Assembly: GCA_003247225.1 (NCBI GenBank)
Contig: QKAK01000166.1
Span: forward strand, 1-39,758
Direction of reading: 5' to 3'
DNA from: Spirochaetota bacterium
Lineage (GTDB): Bacteria > Spirochaetota > Spirochaetia > Treponematales > UBA12059
Length of the DNA stretch: 39,758 nt
This document shows positions 16,737-23,909 of the stretch, piece by piece; the stretch's first letter is position 1, and every line of letters starts with the position of its first letter. The notes under the pieces are model-generated. The model saw only the letters and a list, made by a program, of their open reading frames with translations, ran no database searches and was not told the origin of the DNA. A program made the translations under genes and the position numbers.

Positions 16737-16767
16737 GAACCGATCCTACTGGATCGGTTCTTTTTTT
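16737..16767 (+). terminator. Intrinsic terminator of the tRNA-fMet transcript
   Basis: GAACCGATCC (16737-16746) and GGATCGGTTC (16751-16760) form a perfect 10-bp stem with a TACT loop, followed by T7. The stem is preceded by an A8 tract, so it can also work on the opposite strand. Confidence 0.93.
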
Positions 16768-16771
16768 AACC

Positions 16772-16791
16772 AGCGGGGTAGGACTCGAACC
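16772..16791 (-). repeat. Inverted partial copy of the tRNA-fMet 3' end
   Basis: Read on the minus strand this segment begins GGTTCGAGTCCTACCCC, identical to tRNA positions 16708-16724. It continues GCT where the tRNA has TGCT, a single-base gap. It lies just beyond the tRNA terminator, so the tRNA T arm, acceptor end, terminator and this copy form one long imperfect palindrome (16708-16791). There is no full second tRNA: the flanks lack anticodon and D arms. It could be a remnant of integration at the tRNA or of an inverted duplication. Confidence 0.75.
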
Positions 16792-16846
16792 GTAGTGAGC
16801 GCCGAGCGCCGAGCGGCAGCGGAATCCCGGTACCGCCTGGATAAAC

Positions 16847-16882
16847 AGCAGGGGCTACCCGATATCCCGGGTAGCCCCTGCT
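16847..16882 (-). terminator. Strong hairpin, terminator of the flavoprotein gene
   Basis: AGCAGGGGCTACCCG (16847-16861) and its perfect complement (16868-16882) form a 15-bp stem with a 6-nt loop. It lies 33 bases past the minus-strand flavoprotein stop, with GTTTATCC behind it on that strand. The T tract is short, so strength comes mainly from the stem. The stem end AGCAGGGG repeats the complement of the tRNA-fMet acceptor end. Confidence 0.7.
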
Positions 16883-16915
16883 TCAAGACGCATTGTCCGT
16901 TATCGAACGATCGGG

Positions 16916-18988
16916 CTATTTAGCGGCGTTGACGCCTGCTATGCGGCCGAAGGTAAAGATGTCGGCGATCGCGTTGCCGCCTAGCCGGTTGCCGGCATGG
17001 ATGCCGCCCGTTACCTCGCCCGCTGCCCAGAGCCCAGGTATCGGCGCGCCCTTGACGTCGAGGACGCGGGTCTCGGTGTCGATGCGCACGCCGCCCATGG
17101 TGTGGTGCAGCGACGCCTTGCGGGGGCTGATGCAGATACCCACGTCGTCGTGGGATTCTATGTACGCGAGGTCGATCGCTCCGGCCAGTACTTCCTTGCC
17201 GAAATCAGGGTCCTTCTGGGCGGCGACGGCCGCGTTATACCGTTCGATGGTCTCCCGCAGCTGACGCTCCGTGAAGCGCGGCGTACAGCCGGCGGCGGCC
17301 TTATTGCTGGCCTCGGCCAGCTCGGCGAGGGTGGAGCCGTACCAGATATGGTTCCCCTCGACCATCGCGCCGACGCGGGCGTCCTTAGGCGTACCCTTGA
17401 TCATCATTCCGGGATTGCCCGGATCGCCGCGGCCGGCGTAGATGATATAGAAGACGCCCCGATCCAGGGCGAGCGACGCCTTGGCGAGGACGTCCCTCTC
17501 GGCGTACTCGTTGACGAAGCGATTGCCCGCCCCGTCTATCCAGATCTGCTCCGCGGCGTCCGCCCATATTCCGTCGGTCATCGTGCCCTTGGTCGGGGAG
17601 GACGACGGCATCATCTGGGCCACCTGTAGGCCGGTCGCGCCGGCGCCTACGCTCATCGCCATGACGATGCCGTCGCCGGTATTGGTTCCCATGTTCGTCG
17701 ATAGGGTACGATCGGACAGGTCGTCGCCCCAGTACTTGTCGTACTTCTTGACCATGACAGGATTGGCGCAGTATCCGCCGGTCGCCAGCACCACGCCCTT
17801 GGCAGTCTTTATCGATATGGCCGTGCCGTCCGCTTGGACCGCCTTGGCCCCTACGATCCGGCCTGTCGCGTCGGCTACGAGCTCGGTACCGCGGGTCTCG
17901 GTATAGATCTTCACGCCGAACTCGAGCGCCTTCTTCTCGAGCTGGGGGATACGGTCCGCTCCGGACATGAAGCTATGCGTCCGCGGCCACATCGCGCCGA
18001 GGACCGTTCCGAGGCCGGGGTTGGCGCCGTAGTTGGACTTGCCTCCGTACGACGCGTTCAGCCCGACGCTATCCATCCATATGAACGTGTCGAGGGCGCT
18101 GGAAGCCAGCTTCCTAGCCAGGTCGAGCTGGGGCGCTATCCACGAGCCGTCGTTCATCTGCCGGAGGCCGCCCGTATAGATATGCCACATATGCAAGGCG
18201 ACGGAATCGAACCCTGGCATGTCGACGCCCGCCGACTTGCCCTTGTTCTTGTCGTAGAAGGAGTTAATATCGGACTTGAGCTCGCTGAGAACGCTCTTCC
18301 ATTCAGGGAAGCTGTCGAACTTCAGGCTCGGATTGGATGGATCGAGGGCCAAATAGCCGTCCATCGCCTGTTTCTGGGCCTTGCTAAGCGTCATGACGGC
18401 CTGCGCCGCCGGGTCGACGGCGTTATAGGCGGCTCCGGCCATCATGGTGTTCCCGCCGAGGACCGATCCCTTCTCTATCAGTATTACCGACGCGCCGGCT
18501 TGGGCCGCGCTGATGGCCGCGGTTAGACCGGCTCCGCCGGCTCCCATGACCAGTACGTCGGCAGACCATGTCTGAGGCGCCTTGGGCTGAGGCTTATAGG
18601 TCTTCTCGCGAAGCGCGGCCGCGTCCATGCCGGCCTTCTTGACCGCGTCGGCGACGGCGTTCTTGATGCCGTTGCTCGCCAGCGTCGCTCCGCAGACCGC
18701 GTCCAAGCCGAGCGCCTGGTGCTCCACTATCTGGGCGGGGATGCGTTCGAACGCTACCTTCGTGACGTTCGGCGTTTCCTTACTGCTTAGGATCTTGACG
18801 GCGCTTATCCTACCGCCGTCAACCGTGACCTGCACCTTGATGGGGCCCTGCATGCCGTAGCCGACGCCCTCGTAGGATCCCGATACCGCCGCTCCGACGT
18901 TCCTGGCCGTCCCGGTGGCGCATCCGCCGATGACCGCCAGTATAGCCGCCGCTAGTAGCGCGAACAGCGTTACCCTTCTTTTATTCAT
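16916..18988 (-). CDS. FMN/FAD fumarate-reductase-like flavoprotein, exported lipoprotein
   Basis: A 690-aa reductase of the fumarate reductase/urocanate reductase group, predicted outside the cytoplasmic membrane: lipoprotein signal with Cys23 in LAVIGGC. An FMN-binding domain follows (about 40-120), carrying the flavin-transferase motif DAVCGAT, where FMN is attached to the Thr by ApbE. The FAD_binding_2/fumarate reductase domain (about 140-690) has GAGGAGLTAAISAAQAG, EKGSVLGGNT, RFVNEYAERD and the active-site HHTMGGVRI. The family reduces C=C bonds of fumarate, urocanate, acrylates and similar acceptors; the substrate here cannot be told from sequence. GGAGG nine bases before 18988 decides the start over the upstream ATG at 19003. 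Neither ApbE nor a cytochrome partner is nearby. It diverges from a MerR-family gene. Confidence 0.88.
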   Translation of the reverse strand: MNKRRVTLFALLAAAILAVIGGCATGTARNVGAAVSGSYEGVGYGMQGPIKVQVTVDGGRISAVKILSSKETPNVTKVAFERIPAQIVEHQALGLDAVCGATLASNGIKNAVADAVKKAGMDAAALREKTYKPQPKAPQTWSADVLVMGAGGAGLTAAISAAQAGASVILIEKGSVLGGNTMMAGAAYNAVDPAAQAVMTLSKAQKQAMDGYLALDPSNPSLKFDSFPEWKSVLSELKSDINSFYDKNKGKSAGVDMPGFDSVALHMWHIYTGGLRQMNDGSWIAPQLDLARKLASSALDTFIWMDSVGLNASYGGKSNYGANPGLGTVLGAMWPRTHSFMSGADRIPQLEKKALEFGVKIYTETRGTELVADATGRIVGAKAVQADGTAISIKTAKGVVLATGGYCANPVMVKKYDKYWGDDLSDRTLSTNMGTNTGDGIVMAMSVGAGATGLQVAQMMPSSSPTKGTMTDGIWADAAEQIWIDGAGNRFVNEYAERDVLAKASLALDRGVFYIIYAGRGDPGNPGMMIKGTPKDARVGAMVEGNHIWYGSTLAELAEASNKAAAGCTPRFTERQLRETIERYNAAVAAQKDPDFGKEVLAGAIDLAYIESHDDVGICISPRKASLHHTMGGVRIDTETRVLDVKGAPIPGLWAAGEVTGGIHAGNRLGGNAIADIFTFGRIAGVNAAK

Positions 18989-19022
18989 CGCACCTTCCTC
19001 CATATGGGGAACTCCCTGAAAA

Positions 19023-19053
19023 ACCCTACACCCGGTAGTTGCTGTAGGGTCAA
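19023..19053 (-). promoter_or_regulatory. MerR-type operator-promoter of the flavoprotein gene
   Basis: On the minus strand TTGACC (19053-19048) is followed after 19 bases by TAGGGT (19028-19023). ACCCTACA (19023-19030) and TGTAGGGT (19043-19050) form a perfect 8-bp dyad lying between and overlapping the two hexamers. A long 19-bp spacer centred on a dyad is the defining layout of promoters activated by MerR-family proteins, and a MerR-family gene lies divergently next to it. The predicted start is about 28 bases before the ribosome-binding site. Confidence 0.75.
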
Positions 19054-19358
19054 TGTCTTATTTTTTTATAAATATATGTTTATCCAAGACCATGCTATGC
19101 TGTCGATCTGTCATAAGGATTAAGGGCAGGAGGCAAGCCACGTTCCTTGTATGGTGCTCAAAACGCAAAGCTTTATGATATATATAAATGCTTATCGGAA
19201 TCGCTTGTTGTCCCACAGGCGTATCCGAGGCTCTCGATTCGTTCGGGGCTATGGCCCGTTCATAGGCGCGAACGTTCAAGCGGGTACGGGGTTATATCAC
19301 CCGGCTCGCGTCTCTATCCCGGCTTCGAGCCGTTGAACTTAGTTTCTGGAGTGACGCG
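19054..19358. other. AT-rich intergenic region before the MerR-family gene
   Basis: About 300 bases without a credible gene. The first half is unusually AT-rich (a T8 run at 19060-19068 and ATATATAAATG near 19180), against the GC-rich background. This suggests promoters for the MerR-family gene or a horizontally acquired stretch. I see several TATA-like hexamers but no -35/-10 pair that I would defend. Short frames here lack ribosome-binding sites and family similarity. Confidence 0.4.
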
Positions 19359-20168
19359 ATGAAGCACAAGATCGGATCATTCCGACGATGGACCGGATTG
19401 GGCGAAGGGGCGCTACGGTATTACGAGGATATGGGCTTGATACGCCCGTTCCGTGACGCCGGCAACGATTATCGGTACTATGACGAGCGTAGCTTCCTTC
19501 AGCTGGTTCAAGTCCGGCAGTTGAGCGGCTTCGATATCCAGCTCGGCGAGCTTCCGCGGAACGATAGCGTCGTGACTATCGAGGGCATGCACTCGATACT
19601 GGCTCGGAGGCGAAAGGCCCTGGAGTCGGAGATCGACGAGCTGTACGACCGCCTTGCCAGGATTAAGCTGCACGAGACCTTCTTCGGCCAGGCATATCCG
19701 GACGTCTCGGGCATACAGAAGTCCAACATCCGCGGGATCTATAGACTGTTCATCTCCGATCCGGAGGTGGCGGACCATCCTGAGACGGCTGGAATCGTTA
19801 GCAACTGGATATCGAGGATGCCCTACGCGCACGCGACGCTGCGCGTCCCCCTTAGCGCGCTGCTCGAGCGCGGCGACGGCCCCTACTCGGCCCAGGTGGG
19901 AATCGGGATGCTCGAACGCTATTTCAACGATATCGGCGACACGTTCCGCGAGCCGATGCAGTATACGGCTCCCAATACCTCTGTGTCGGGCAACATACTC
20001 GTCGACGACCCGTATGGCATCCGCCGCTCCGATCTCGAGCCGATGCTCGCCTATATGGACGAGCGCAGCCTCGTCCCCTGCGACGATATGTTCGGTTGGA
20101 TCGTGTACATATCGAGCGCCGGGGAAGAGGCCAAGTATTATATCAGCCTGAGAGTAGCGGTCGCCTGA
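19359..20168 (+). CDS. MerR-family transcriptional regulator with C-terminal effector domain
   Basis: A 269-aa DNA-binding regulator. The N-terminal MerR winged helix (residues 1-70) reads FRRWTGLGEGALRYYEDMGLI and DYRYYDERSFLQLVQVRQL, the classic helix-turn-helix and wing. A coiled-coil dimer helix follows (about 80-105, ILARRRKALESEIDELYDRLARI). The C-terminal half (115-269) resembles the GyrI-like/BmrR effector-binding type that senses small organic molecules, not metals; no cysteine cluster is present. It is divergent from the flavoprotein gene and probably activates it at the 19-bp-spacer site, perhaps in answer to the reductase substrate. GGAG precedes the ATG. It is convergent with the amidase gene, with a 5-bp gap. 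Confidence 0.85.
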   Translation: MKHKIGSFRRWTGLGEGALRYYEDMGLIRPFRDAGNDYRYYDERSFLQLVQVRQLSGFDIQLGELPRNDSVVTIEGMHSILARRRKALESEIDELYDRLARIKLHETFFGQAYPDVSGIQKSNIRGIYRLFISDPEVADHPETAGIVSNWISRMPYAHATLRVPLSALLERGDGPYSAQVGIGMLERYFNDIGDTFREPMQYTAPNTSVSGNILVDDPYGIRRSDLEPMLAYMDERSLVPCDDMFGWIVYISSAGEEAKYYISLRVAVA

Positions 20169-20173
20169 GCTCC

Positions 20174-21526
20174 TTACCTGGGAGCGCTTAGGACGGTCTC
20201 GACGCCGACGCCCAGGGCCAGCAGCGCCTCGTCGGCCCCGAACGGCGCGGCGAGCTGGAGCCCCATCGGCATGCCGTCGACCGACTGGCAGGTCGGCAGG
20301 GCCAGGGTCGGCAGGCCGGCGTTCGTCCAGGGCAGGTTCATCAGCGGACTGCCGGTCGAGTCGAGGCCGACGCTCGCCGGGCCGGTGGCGGCCGGACTGA
20401 GCCAGTAGTCGGCGCCGGCCTCCTCGAGCAGGCGCTCGAGCGCCGTCCTGAGCGACGCGCGCCCGCTCCTGTCCAGTTCCAGCTCGTTGTCGTCGATCAG
20501 CGCGCCCTTCTCTATCAGCTCCGCCGTCGACGGGGCGTAGAGGCCGCCGTACTCCGGCGTGCGGCCGCGGTGCGTCCGCTCCATCTCGGCGGCGGCGATG
20601 CGGCGGTGGCGCGCGTTTATGTCGTCTATGTCGTCGAGGGCCGCGACCCTGATGACCGAGTAGCCGGCGCCCTGCAGCCGCGCCACGGTGGCGTCGAAGG
20701 CGGCCAGCGCTGACGAGTCCGCCTGGGCGAGGTAGCGCCCGTCGGGGACGGCGAGTATCGGCCGCATCCTGGCGTACCTGGCCAGCGCGGCGCCGTAGGC
20801 CGCGGCGTCCCAGCCGGAGGCGATCAGCGCCGCCGCTACGGCTATGTCCGCCGCGCGCGGGGCGAGCAGGCCGACGTGGTCGAGCGACGGGCTGAACGGT
20901 ACGACGCCGTCGCGGCTCGTGCGGTCGTAGCTCGGCTTCCAGCCGGCTATGCCGCAGTACGCCGCGGGCCTCGAGATCGAGCCGATGGTCTGGGTGCCGA
21001 GGGCGAGCGAGCAGAACCCGGCCGCGACCGCGGCGGCGGAGCCGGAGCTCGAGCCTCCCGGGGTCCTCGATAGGTCCCACGGGTTGGCCGTCGGGCCTGG
21101 CGCGAAGTACGCGAACTCGGTGGTGACGGTCTTGCCGACCACGATGGCGCCGGCGGCCCGCAGCGCCGTTACGACCGGCCCCTGCGGCATCGCGAACGAC
21201 TCGGGGGGCAGGCGGGAGCCGGCCCTCGTCTCGAAGCCGTCGGCCGCGAAGATGTCCTTGACGCCGAGGAGCGCGCCGTAGAGGGGCGGCCTGGACGCCG
21301 GGTCGGGCCACGCGGCCTCGAGCGCCGCCGCCTCGGCTAGCACGCGTTCCCTCCTGCCGGGCTCGGGCAGGAGCGCGCGGATACGGCCGTCGTACCGGTC
21401 TATCCGGTCGAGCGCCGCCTCGACGTAGTCCCGCAGGGCGATCGAGCCGTCGCGCAGCCCGGCCGTCAGTGCCGCGAGCGGCGTCGGGGATACGGTCTCG
21501 GGTCGCTTGCCGTTCAGGGCGCTCAT
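20174..21526 (-). CDS. Amidase-signature family hydrolase
   Basis: A 450-aa cytoplasmic amidase, last gene of the minus-strand catabolic block. The Ser-cisSer-Lys triad is visible: Lys90 in GVKDIFAADG, the cis-Ser in PGGSSSGSAAAVAAG (about 160), and the nucleophile Ser183 in GTQTIGSISRPAAYCG. The family hydrolyses primary amides and carbamoyl-acids; the substrate is not evident. From context I infer an amic acid such as oxamate or malonamate released by the FdrA-type complex upstream. Its ATG overlaps the stop of the CoA-transferase gene (ATGA), so the two are translationally coupled. The frame is open further upstream, but only inside that gene. Confidence 0.88.
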   Translation of the reverse strand: MSALNGKRPETVSPTPLAALTAGLRDGSIALRDYVEAALDRIDRYDGRIRALLPEPGRRERVLAEAAALEAAWPDPASRPPLYGALLGVKDIFAADGFETRAGSRLPPESFAMPQGPVVTALRAAGAIVVGKTVTTEFAYFAPGPTANPWDLSRTPGGSSSGSAAAVAAGFCSLALGTQTIGSISRPAAYCGIAGWKPSYDRTSRDGVVPFSPSLDHVGLLAPRAADIAVAAALIASGWDAAAYGAALARYARMRPILAVPDGRYLAQADSSALAAFDATVARLQGAGYSVIRVAALDDIDDINARHRRIAAAEMERTHRGRTPEYGGLYAPSTAELIEKGALIDDNELELDRSGRASLRTALERLLEEAGADYWLSPAATGPASVGLDSTGSPLMNLPWTNAGLPTLALPTCQSVDGMPMGLQLAAPFGADEALLALGVGVETVLSAPR

Positions 21527-22716
21527 ACGACGACGCCCTGGGCGCGCAGCGACGCCACCGCCGCGTCGTCGAGGCCGAGCAGGTCGCGCAGCACGAGGTC
21601 GGTGTGCTCGCCGATGGCGGGCGCCTTGGGCCGGTCCGGGCTCTCGGGCACGCTCTCCATCTTGATCGGGTTGCCTGGTACGGTCAGCGTGCCGGCCCTG
21701 TCGTCCTCGACGGTGACGAACATGTTGCGCGCGGCGAGCTGGCGGTCGGCCATCACGTCCTTGACCGAGTTCACCGGGGCGCAGGGTACGCCGGCCTTCT
21801 CGAGCGTCTCGAGCCAGACGGCGCGGTCCTTCGCCTCGAAGATCCGCTCCAGCTCGGGGATGAGCTCCTCGTAGTGCCTGGTACGGTCCCCGTTGGTCGC
21901 GAAGCGTGGATCCTCGAGCAGGTCGCGCCGCCCCATCGCGTCGCAGAATTTCTTCCAGAGCGCGTCGTTGCCGACCGCTATGACGAACCAGCCGTCGGCG
22001 GCGTGGAAGGCCTGGAACGGCGTGATCGTGGGGTGGCGGGTGCCGAGCGGCGACGGGGAGCGGCCGTCGACCTGGAAGCGCGACAGCGCGTTCTCGAGGA
22101 TGGACAGCTGGCAATCGAGCATCGACACGTCGATCTTCTGCCCGAGGCCGGTCCGCTGGCGCTGGTAGAGGGCCGCGTTGACGCCGACCGCGCAGAACAC
22201 GGCGGCCGTGATGTCGCCCATCGACAGCCCGACGCGCGTGGGCGGGGAATCCGGCCAGCCGGTGATGCTCATCACGCCGCCCATCGCCTGCACGAGTATG
22301 TCGTAGGCCGGCCGGAGCGAGTCCGGGCCCGTGTGGCCGAAGCCCGAGACGGCGGCGTAGATCAGCCGCGGGTTGGCCGCCTTGAGGACGTCCCATCCCA
22401 GCCCGAGCTTCTCCATCGTCCCCGGCCTGAAGTTCTCGACGATCACGTCGCATTCCTTGGCCAGGTCGACGAGCAGCTTCTTGCCGGCGTCGGTCTTCAG
22501 GTCGATCGCGACGCTCTTCTTACCGCGGTTGATGTTGACGAAATACAGGCTCTGGCCGTTCTTGAACGGCCCGAAGGCGCGCGAATCGTCGCCCGTGCCC
22601 GGGACCTCGACCTTGATGATCTCCGCGCCCAGGTCGGACAGCACCATCGTGCAGAACGGGCCGGCGAGTACCCGGGTGAGATCGAGGACGCGTACGCCCT
22701 CCAGCGGCTTTGCCAT
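21523..22716 (-). CDS. Family III CoA-transferase (CaiB/BaiF)
   Basis: Moves CoA between carboxylic acids. The 397-aa protein has the family N-terminus (GVRVLDLTRVLAGPFCTM, DLGAEIIKVE). The catalytic Asp139 lies in RPAYDILVQAMGG, the residue that forms the aspartyl-CoA intermediate. ENFRPGTMEKLGLG is typical of dicarboxylate-active members. It lacks the glycine loop GGGGQ of formyl-CoA:oxalate transferase, so a succinyl-CoA:dicarboxylate type is more likely than Frc proper. AGGAG precedes the ATG. It lies downstream of the cyclase gene across a 152-bp gap that holds an inverted-repeat element, and overlaps the amidase gene. Confidence 0.9.
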   Translation of the reverse strand: MAKPLEGVRVLDLTRVLAGPFCTMVLSDLGAEIIKVEVPGTGDDSRAFGPFKNGQSLYFVNINRGKKSVAIDLKTDAGKKLLVDLAKECDVIVENFRPGTMEKLGLGWDVLKAANPRLIYAAVSGFGHTGPDSLRPAYDILVQAMGGVMSITGWPDSPPTRVGLSMGDITAAVFCAVGVNAALYQRQRTGLGQKIDVSMLDCQLSILENALSRFQVDGRSPSPLGTRHPTITPFQAFHAADGWFVIAVGNDALWKKFCDAMGRRDLLEDPRFATNGDRTRHYEELIPELERIFEAKDRAVWLETLEKAGVPCAPVNSVKDVMADRQLAARNMFVTVEDDRAGTLTVPGNPIKMESVPESPDRPKAPAIGEHTDLVLRDLLGLDDAAVASLRAQGVVV

Positions 22717-22750
22717 ACGTGCTCCTGGTCATTGATAACCGATAAAGAAT

Positions 22751-22858
22751 ACCACGGAGACACGGAGGCACGGAGAATGATAAGAAAAGATAAGGACCAG
22801 GTTTTTCCTAGCCTATTCTTGAATCCTTCTTATCTCCGCGTCTCCGTGCCTCCGTGGT
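22751..22858. repeat. MITE-like palindromic element, copy 1
   Basis: A 108-bp element with 26-bp inverted ends (22751-22776 and 22833-22858) that match at 23 of 26 positions. Each end consists of three tandem 8-mers of the form CACGGAGR behind ACC. The AT-rich core includes a further partial inverted ATAAGAA. It has no coding capacity. A near relative lies at 23775-23898 on the other side of the cyclase gene. Elements with CACGGAG-repeat ends occur dispersed in several bacterial groups; how they move is not known to me. Confidence 0.85.
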
Positions 22859-22868
22859 CATATTCGCC

Positions 22869-23741
22869 TTAGCGCTTGCGGGCTTCCTCGTGGAGCCAGG
22901 CGGCCTTGGCGCCGGCGATATCGCCGAAGCGGGTCAGCTCGCACTTGGCCTTCTTCGCCATCAGCTTCTCGTAGCGGTCGTCCTCGACCATCGCGACGAT
23001 GCGGGAGATGCTCGACTCGCCGTCGACGAAGCGCCACGGGAAGCAGCCTATCGTCGCCCTCTGGTTCAGGAGCAGGTCCATGTCGCCGCCGAGGCACTCG
23101 GCGTGGATGATGCCGACGTTGAACATCTCGATATGCATCAGCTGGTACTTGTCGTCGGCGAATATCTCCGATAGGCCCTTGCCGTACTTCTTCTTCATGT
23201 GCGCGTCGCACTCGGCGGCCTGCTTCGGCATCCAGTCGCGGATCTTCGTGTTCATCGGGTGGTCGGCCGAGCCGCAGTCGACGCCTATCCAGCGCAGCTT
23301 CTTCTTCTTGGCCCACTCGGCGAACTCGCGGTCCGGCCCCGGGTGCTTGATCATGTAGCGGATCTCGTCGCCGGTAGGCTGGTCCCAGCCGTAGTGGTGG
23401 AAGCCGGTGTGGATGATCAGGATGTCCCCTTCCTTGACCTCGACGCGGTCCTCGACCATCTTGGACGTGTACACGTCGTAGTCTCCGGCGATGTCGGACA
23501 GGTCGACGATGGCGCCCTCGTGGACGAGGAAGTCCATGTCCAGGCTCGCGATGTCCTTGCCGGGCGTATAGAAGTGTATCTCGCCGTCCAGGTGCGTGCC
23601 GATGTGGTTCGAGTGGGTGACGAGCTGGCCGTTGGCGCCGTTCGGCGCGAGGCGCTTGAAGTACTTGACCTCGAGCGGCTCGTAGGTGGGCCAGGGCGGC
23701 GTGCCGATGCCGAGCGGAATCGTCAAATCGATCATCTTCAT
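22869..23741 (-). CDS. Cyclase-family metal-dependent hydrolase (PF04199 type)
   Basis: A 290-aa member of the cyclase family, which includes kynurenine formamidase and isatin hydrolase: Mn- or Zn-dependent enzymes that open cyclic amides or cleave formamides. The metal-site motif HxGTHxDxxxHF is present as His46, His50, Asp52 and His56 (NHIGTHLDGEIHF), with Glu in place of the usual Pro. GGDMDLLLNQRATIGCFPWRF and the conserved IHAECLGG lie near the C-terminus. It is somewhat longer than bacterial kynurenine formamidases (about 210 aa). AGGAGG six bases ahead sets the start at 23741. The gene is bracketed on both sides by copies of the same inverted-repeat element. From context I infer ring opening of a cyclic ureide. 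Confidence 0.85.
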   Translation of the reverse strand: MKMIDLTIPLGIGTPPWPTYEPLEVKYFKRLAPNGANGQLVTHSNHIGTHLDGEIHFYTPGKDIASLDMDFLVHEGAIVDLSDIAGDYDVYTSKMVEDRVEVKEGDILIIHTGFHHYGWDQPTGDEIRYMIKHPGPDREFAEWAKKKKLRWIGVDCGSADHPMNTKIRDWMPKQAAECDAHMKKKYGKGLSEIFADDKYQLMHIEMFNVGIIHAECLGGDMDLLLNQRATIGCFPWRFVDGESSISRIVAMVEDDRYEKLMAKKAKCELTRFGDIAGAKAAWLHEEARKR

Positions 23742-23774
23742 AAGAACCTCCTGTAGATTATAAGAAAGAATCAG

Positions 23775-23898
23775 ACCACGGAGGCACGGAGCCACGGAGT
23801 TCCAGAATAGGTAAAGATCCAAGTAATGAAGAGTATTATCATCTTCCTCTTTTCTCTCTTCCTATTTTACCGACTCCGTGCCTCCGTGCCTCCGTGGT
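23775..23898. repeat. MITE-like palindromic element, copy 2
   Basis: A 124-bp element whose 26-bp inverted ends (23775-23800 and 23873-23898) match at 25 of 26 positions and again carry tandem CACGGAG units. The inner flanks repeat AATAGG in inverted orientation, which also appears in copy 1. The core differs from copy 1 in length and sequence, so only the ends are conserved. It sits in the 168-bp gap between the DUF1116 and cyclase genes, where the operon transcript would fold it into a long hairpin. Confidence 0.87.
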
Positions 23899-23909
23899 TC
23901 TCTTGTCGG

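Noticed and set aside
16772-16882. A second tRNA gene on the minus strand
   Set aside because: Only the T arm and part of the acceptor end are present; no anticodon or D arm can be folded.
16916-18988. Soluble periplasmic fumarate reductase proper
   Set aside because: There is no heme domain and the substrate-pocket residues cannot be assigned, so fumarate is not asserted.
19151-19336. A 61-codon plus-strand frame before the MerR-family gene
   Set aside because: No ribosome-binding site, poor codon use and no recognisable similarity.
21527-22453. Upstream extension of the amidase inside the CoA-transferase gene
   Set aside because: Amidase homology begins at MSALNGKRPET; the extension is shadow sequence of the CoA-transferase.
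22751-23898. An insertion sequence or composite transposon carrying the cyclase
   Set aside because: No transposase or target-site duplication is visible; I report only non-coding inverted-repeat elements.
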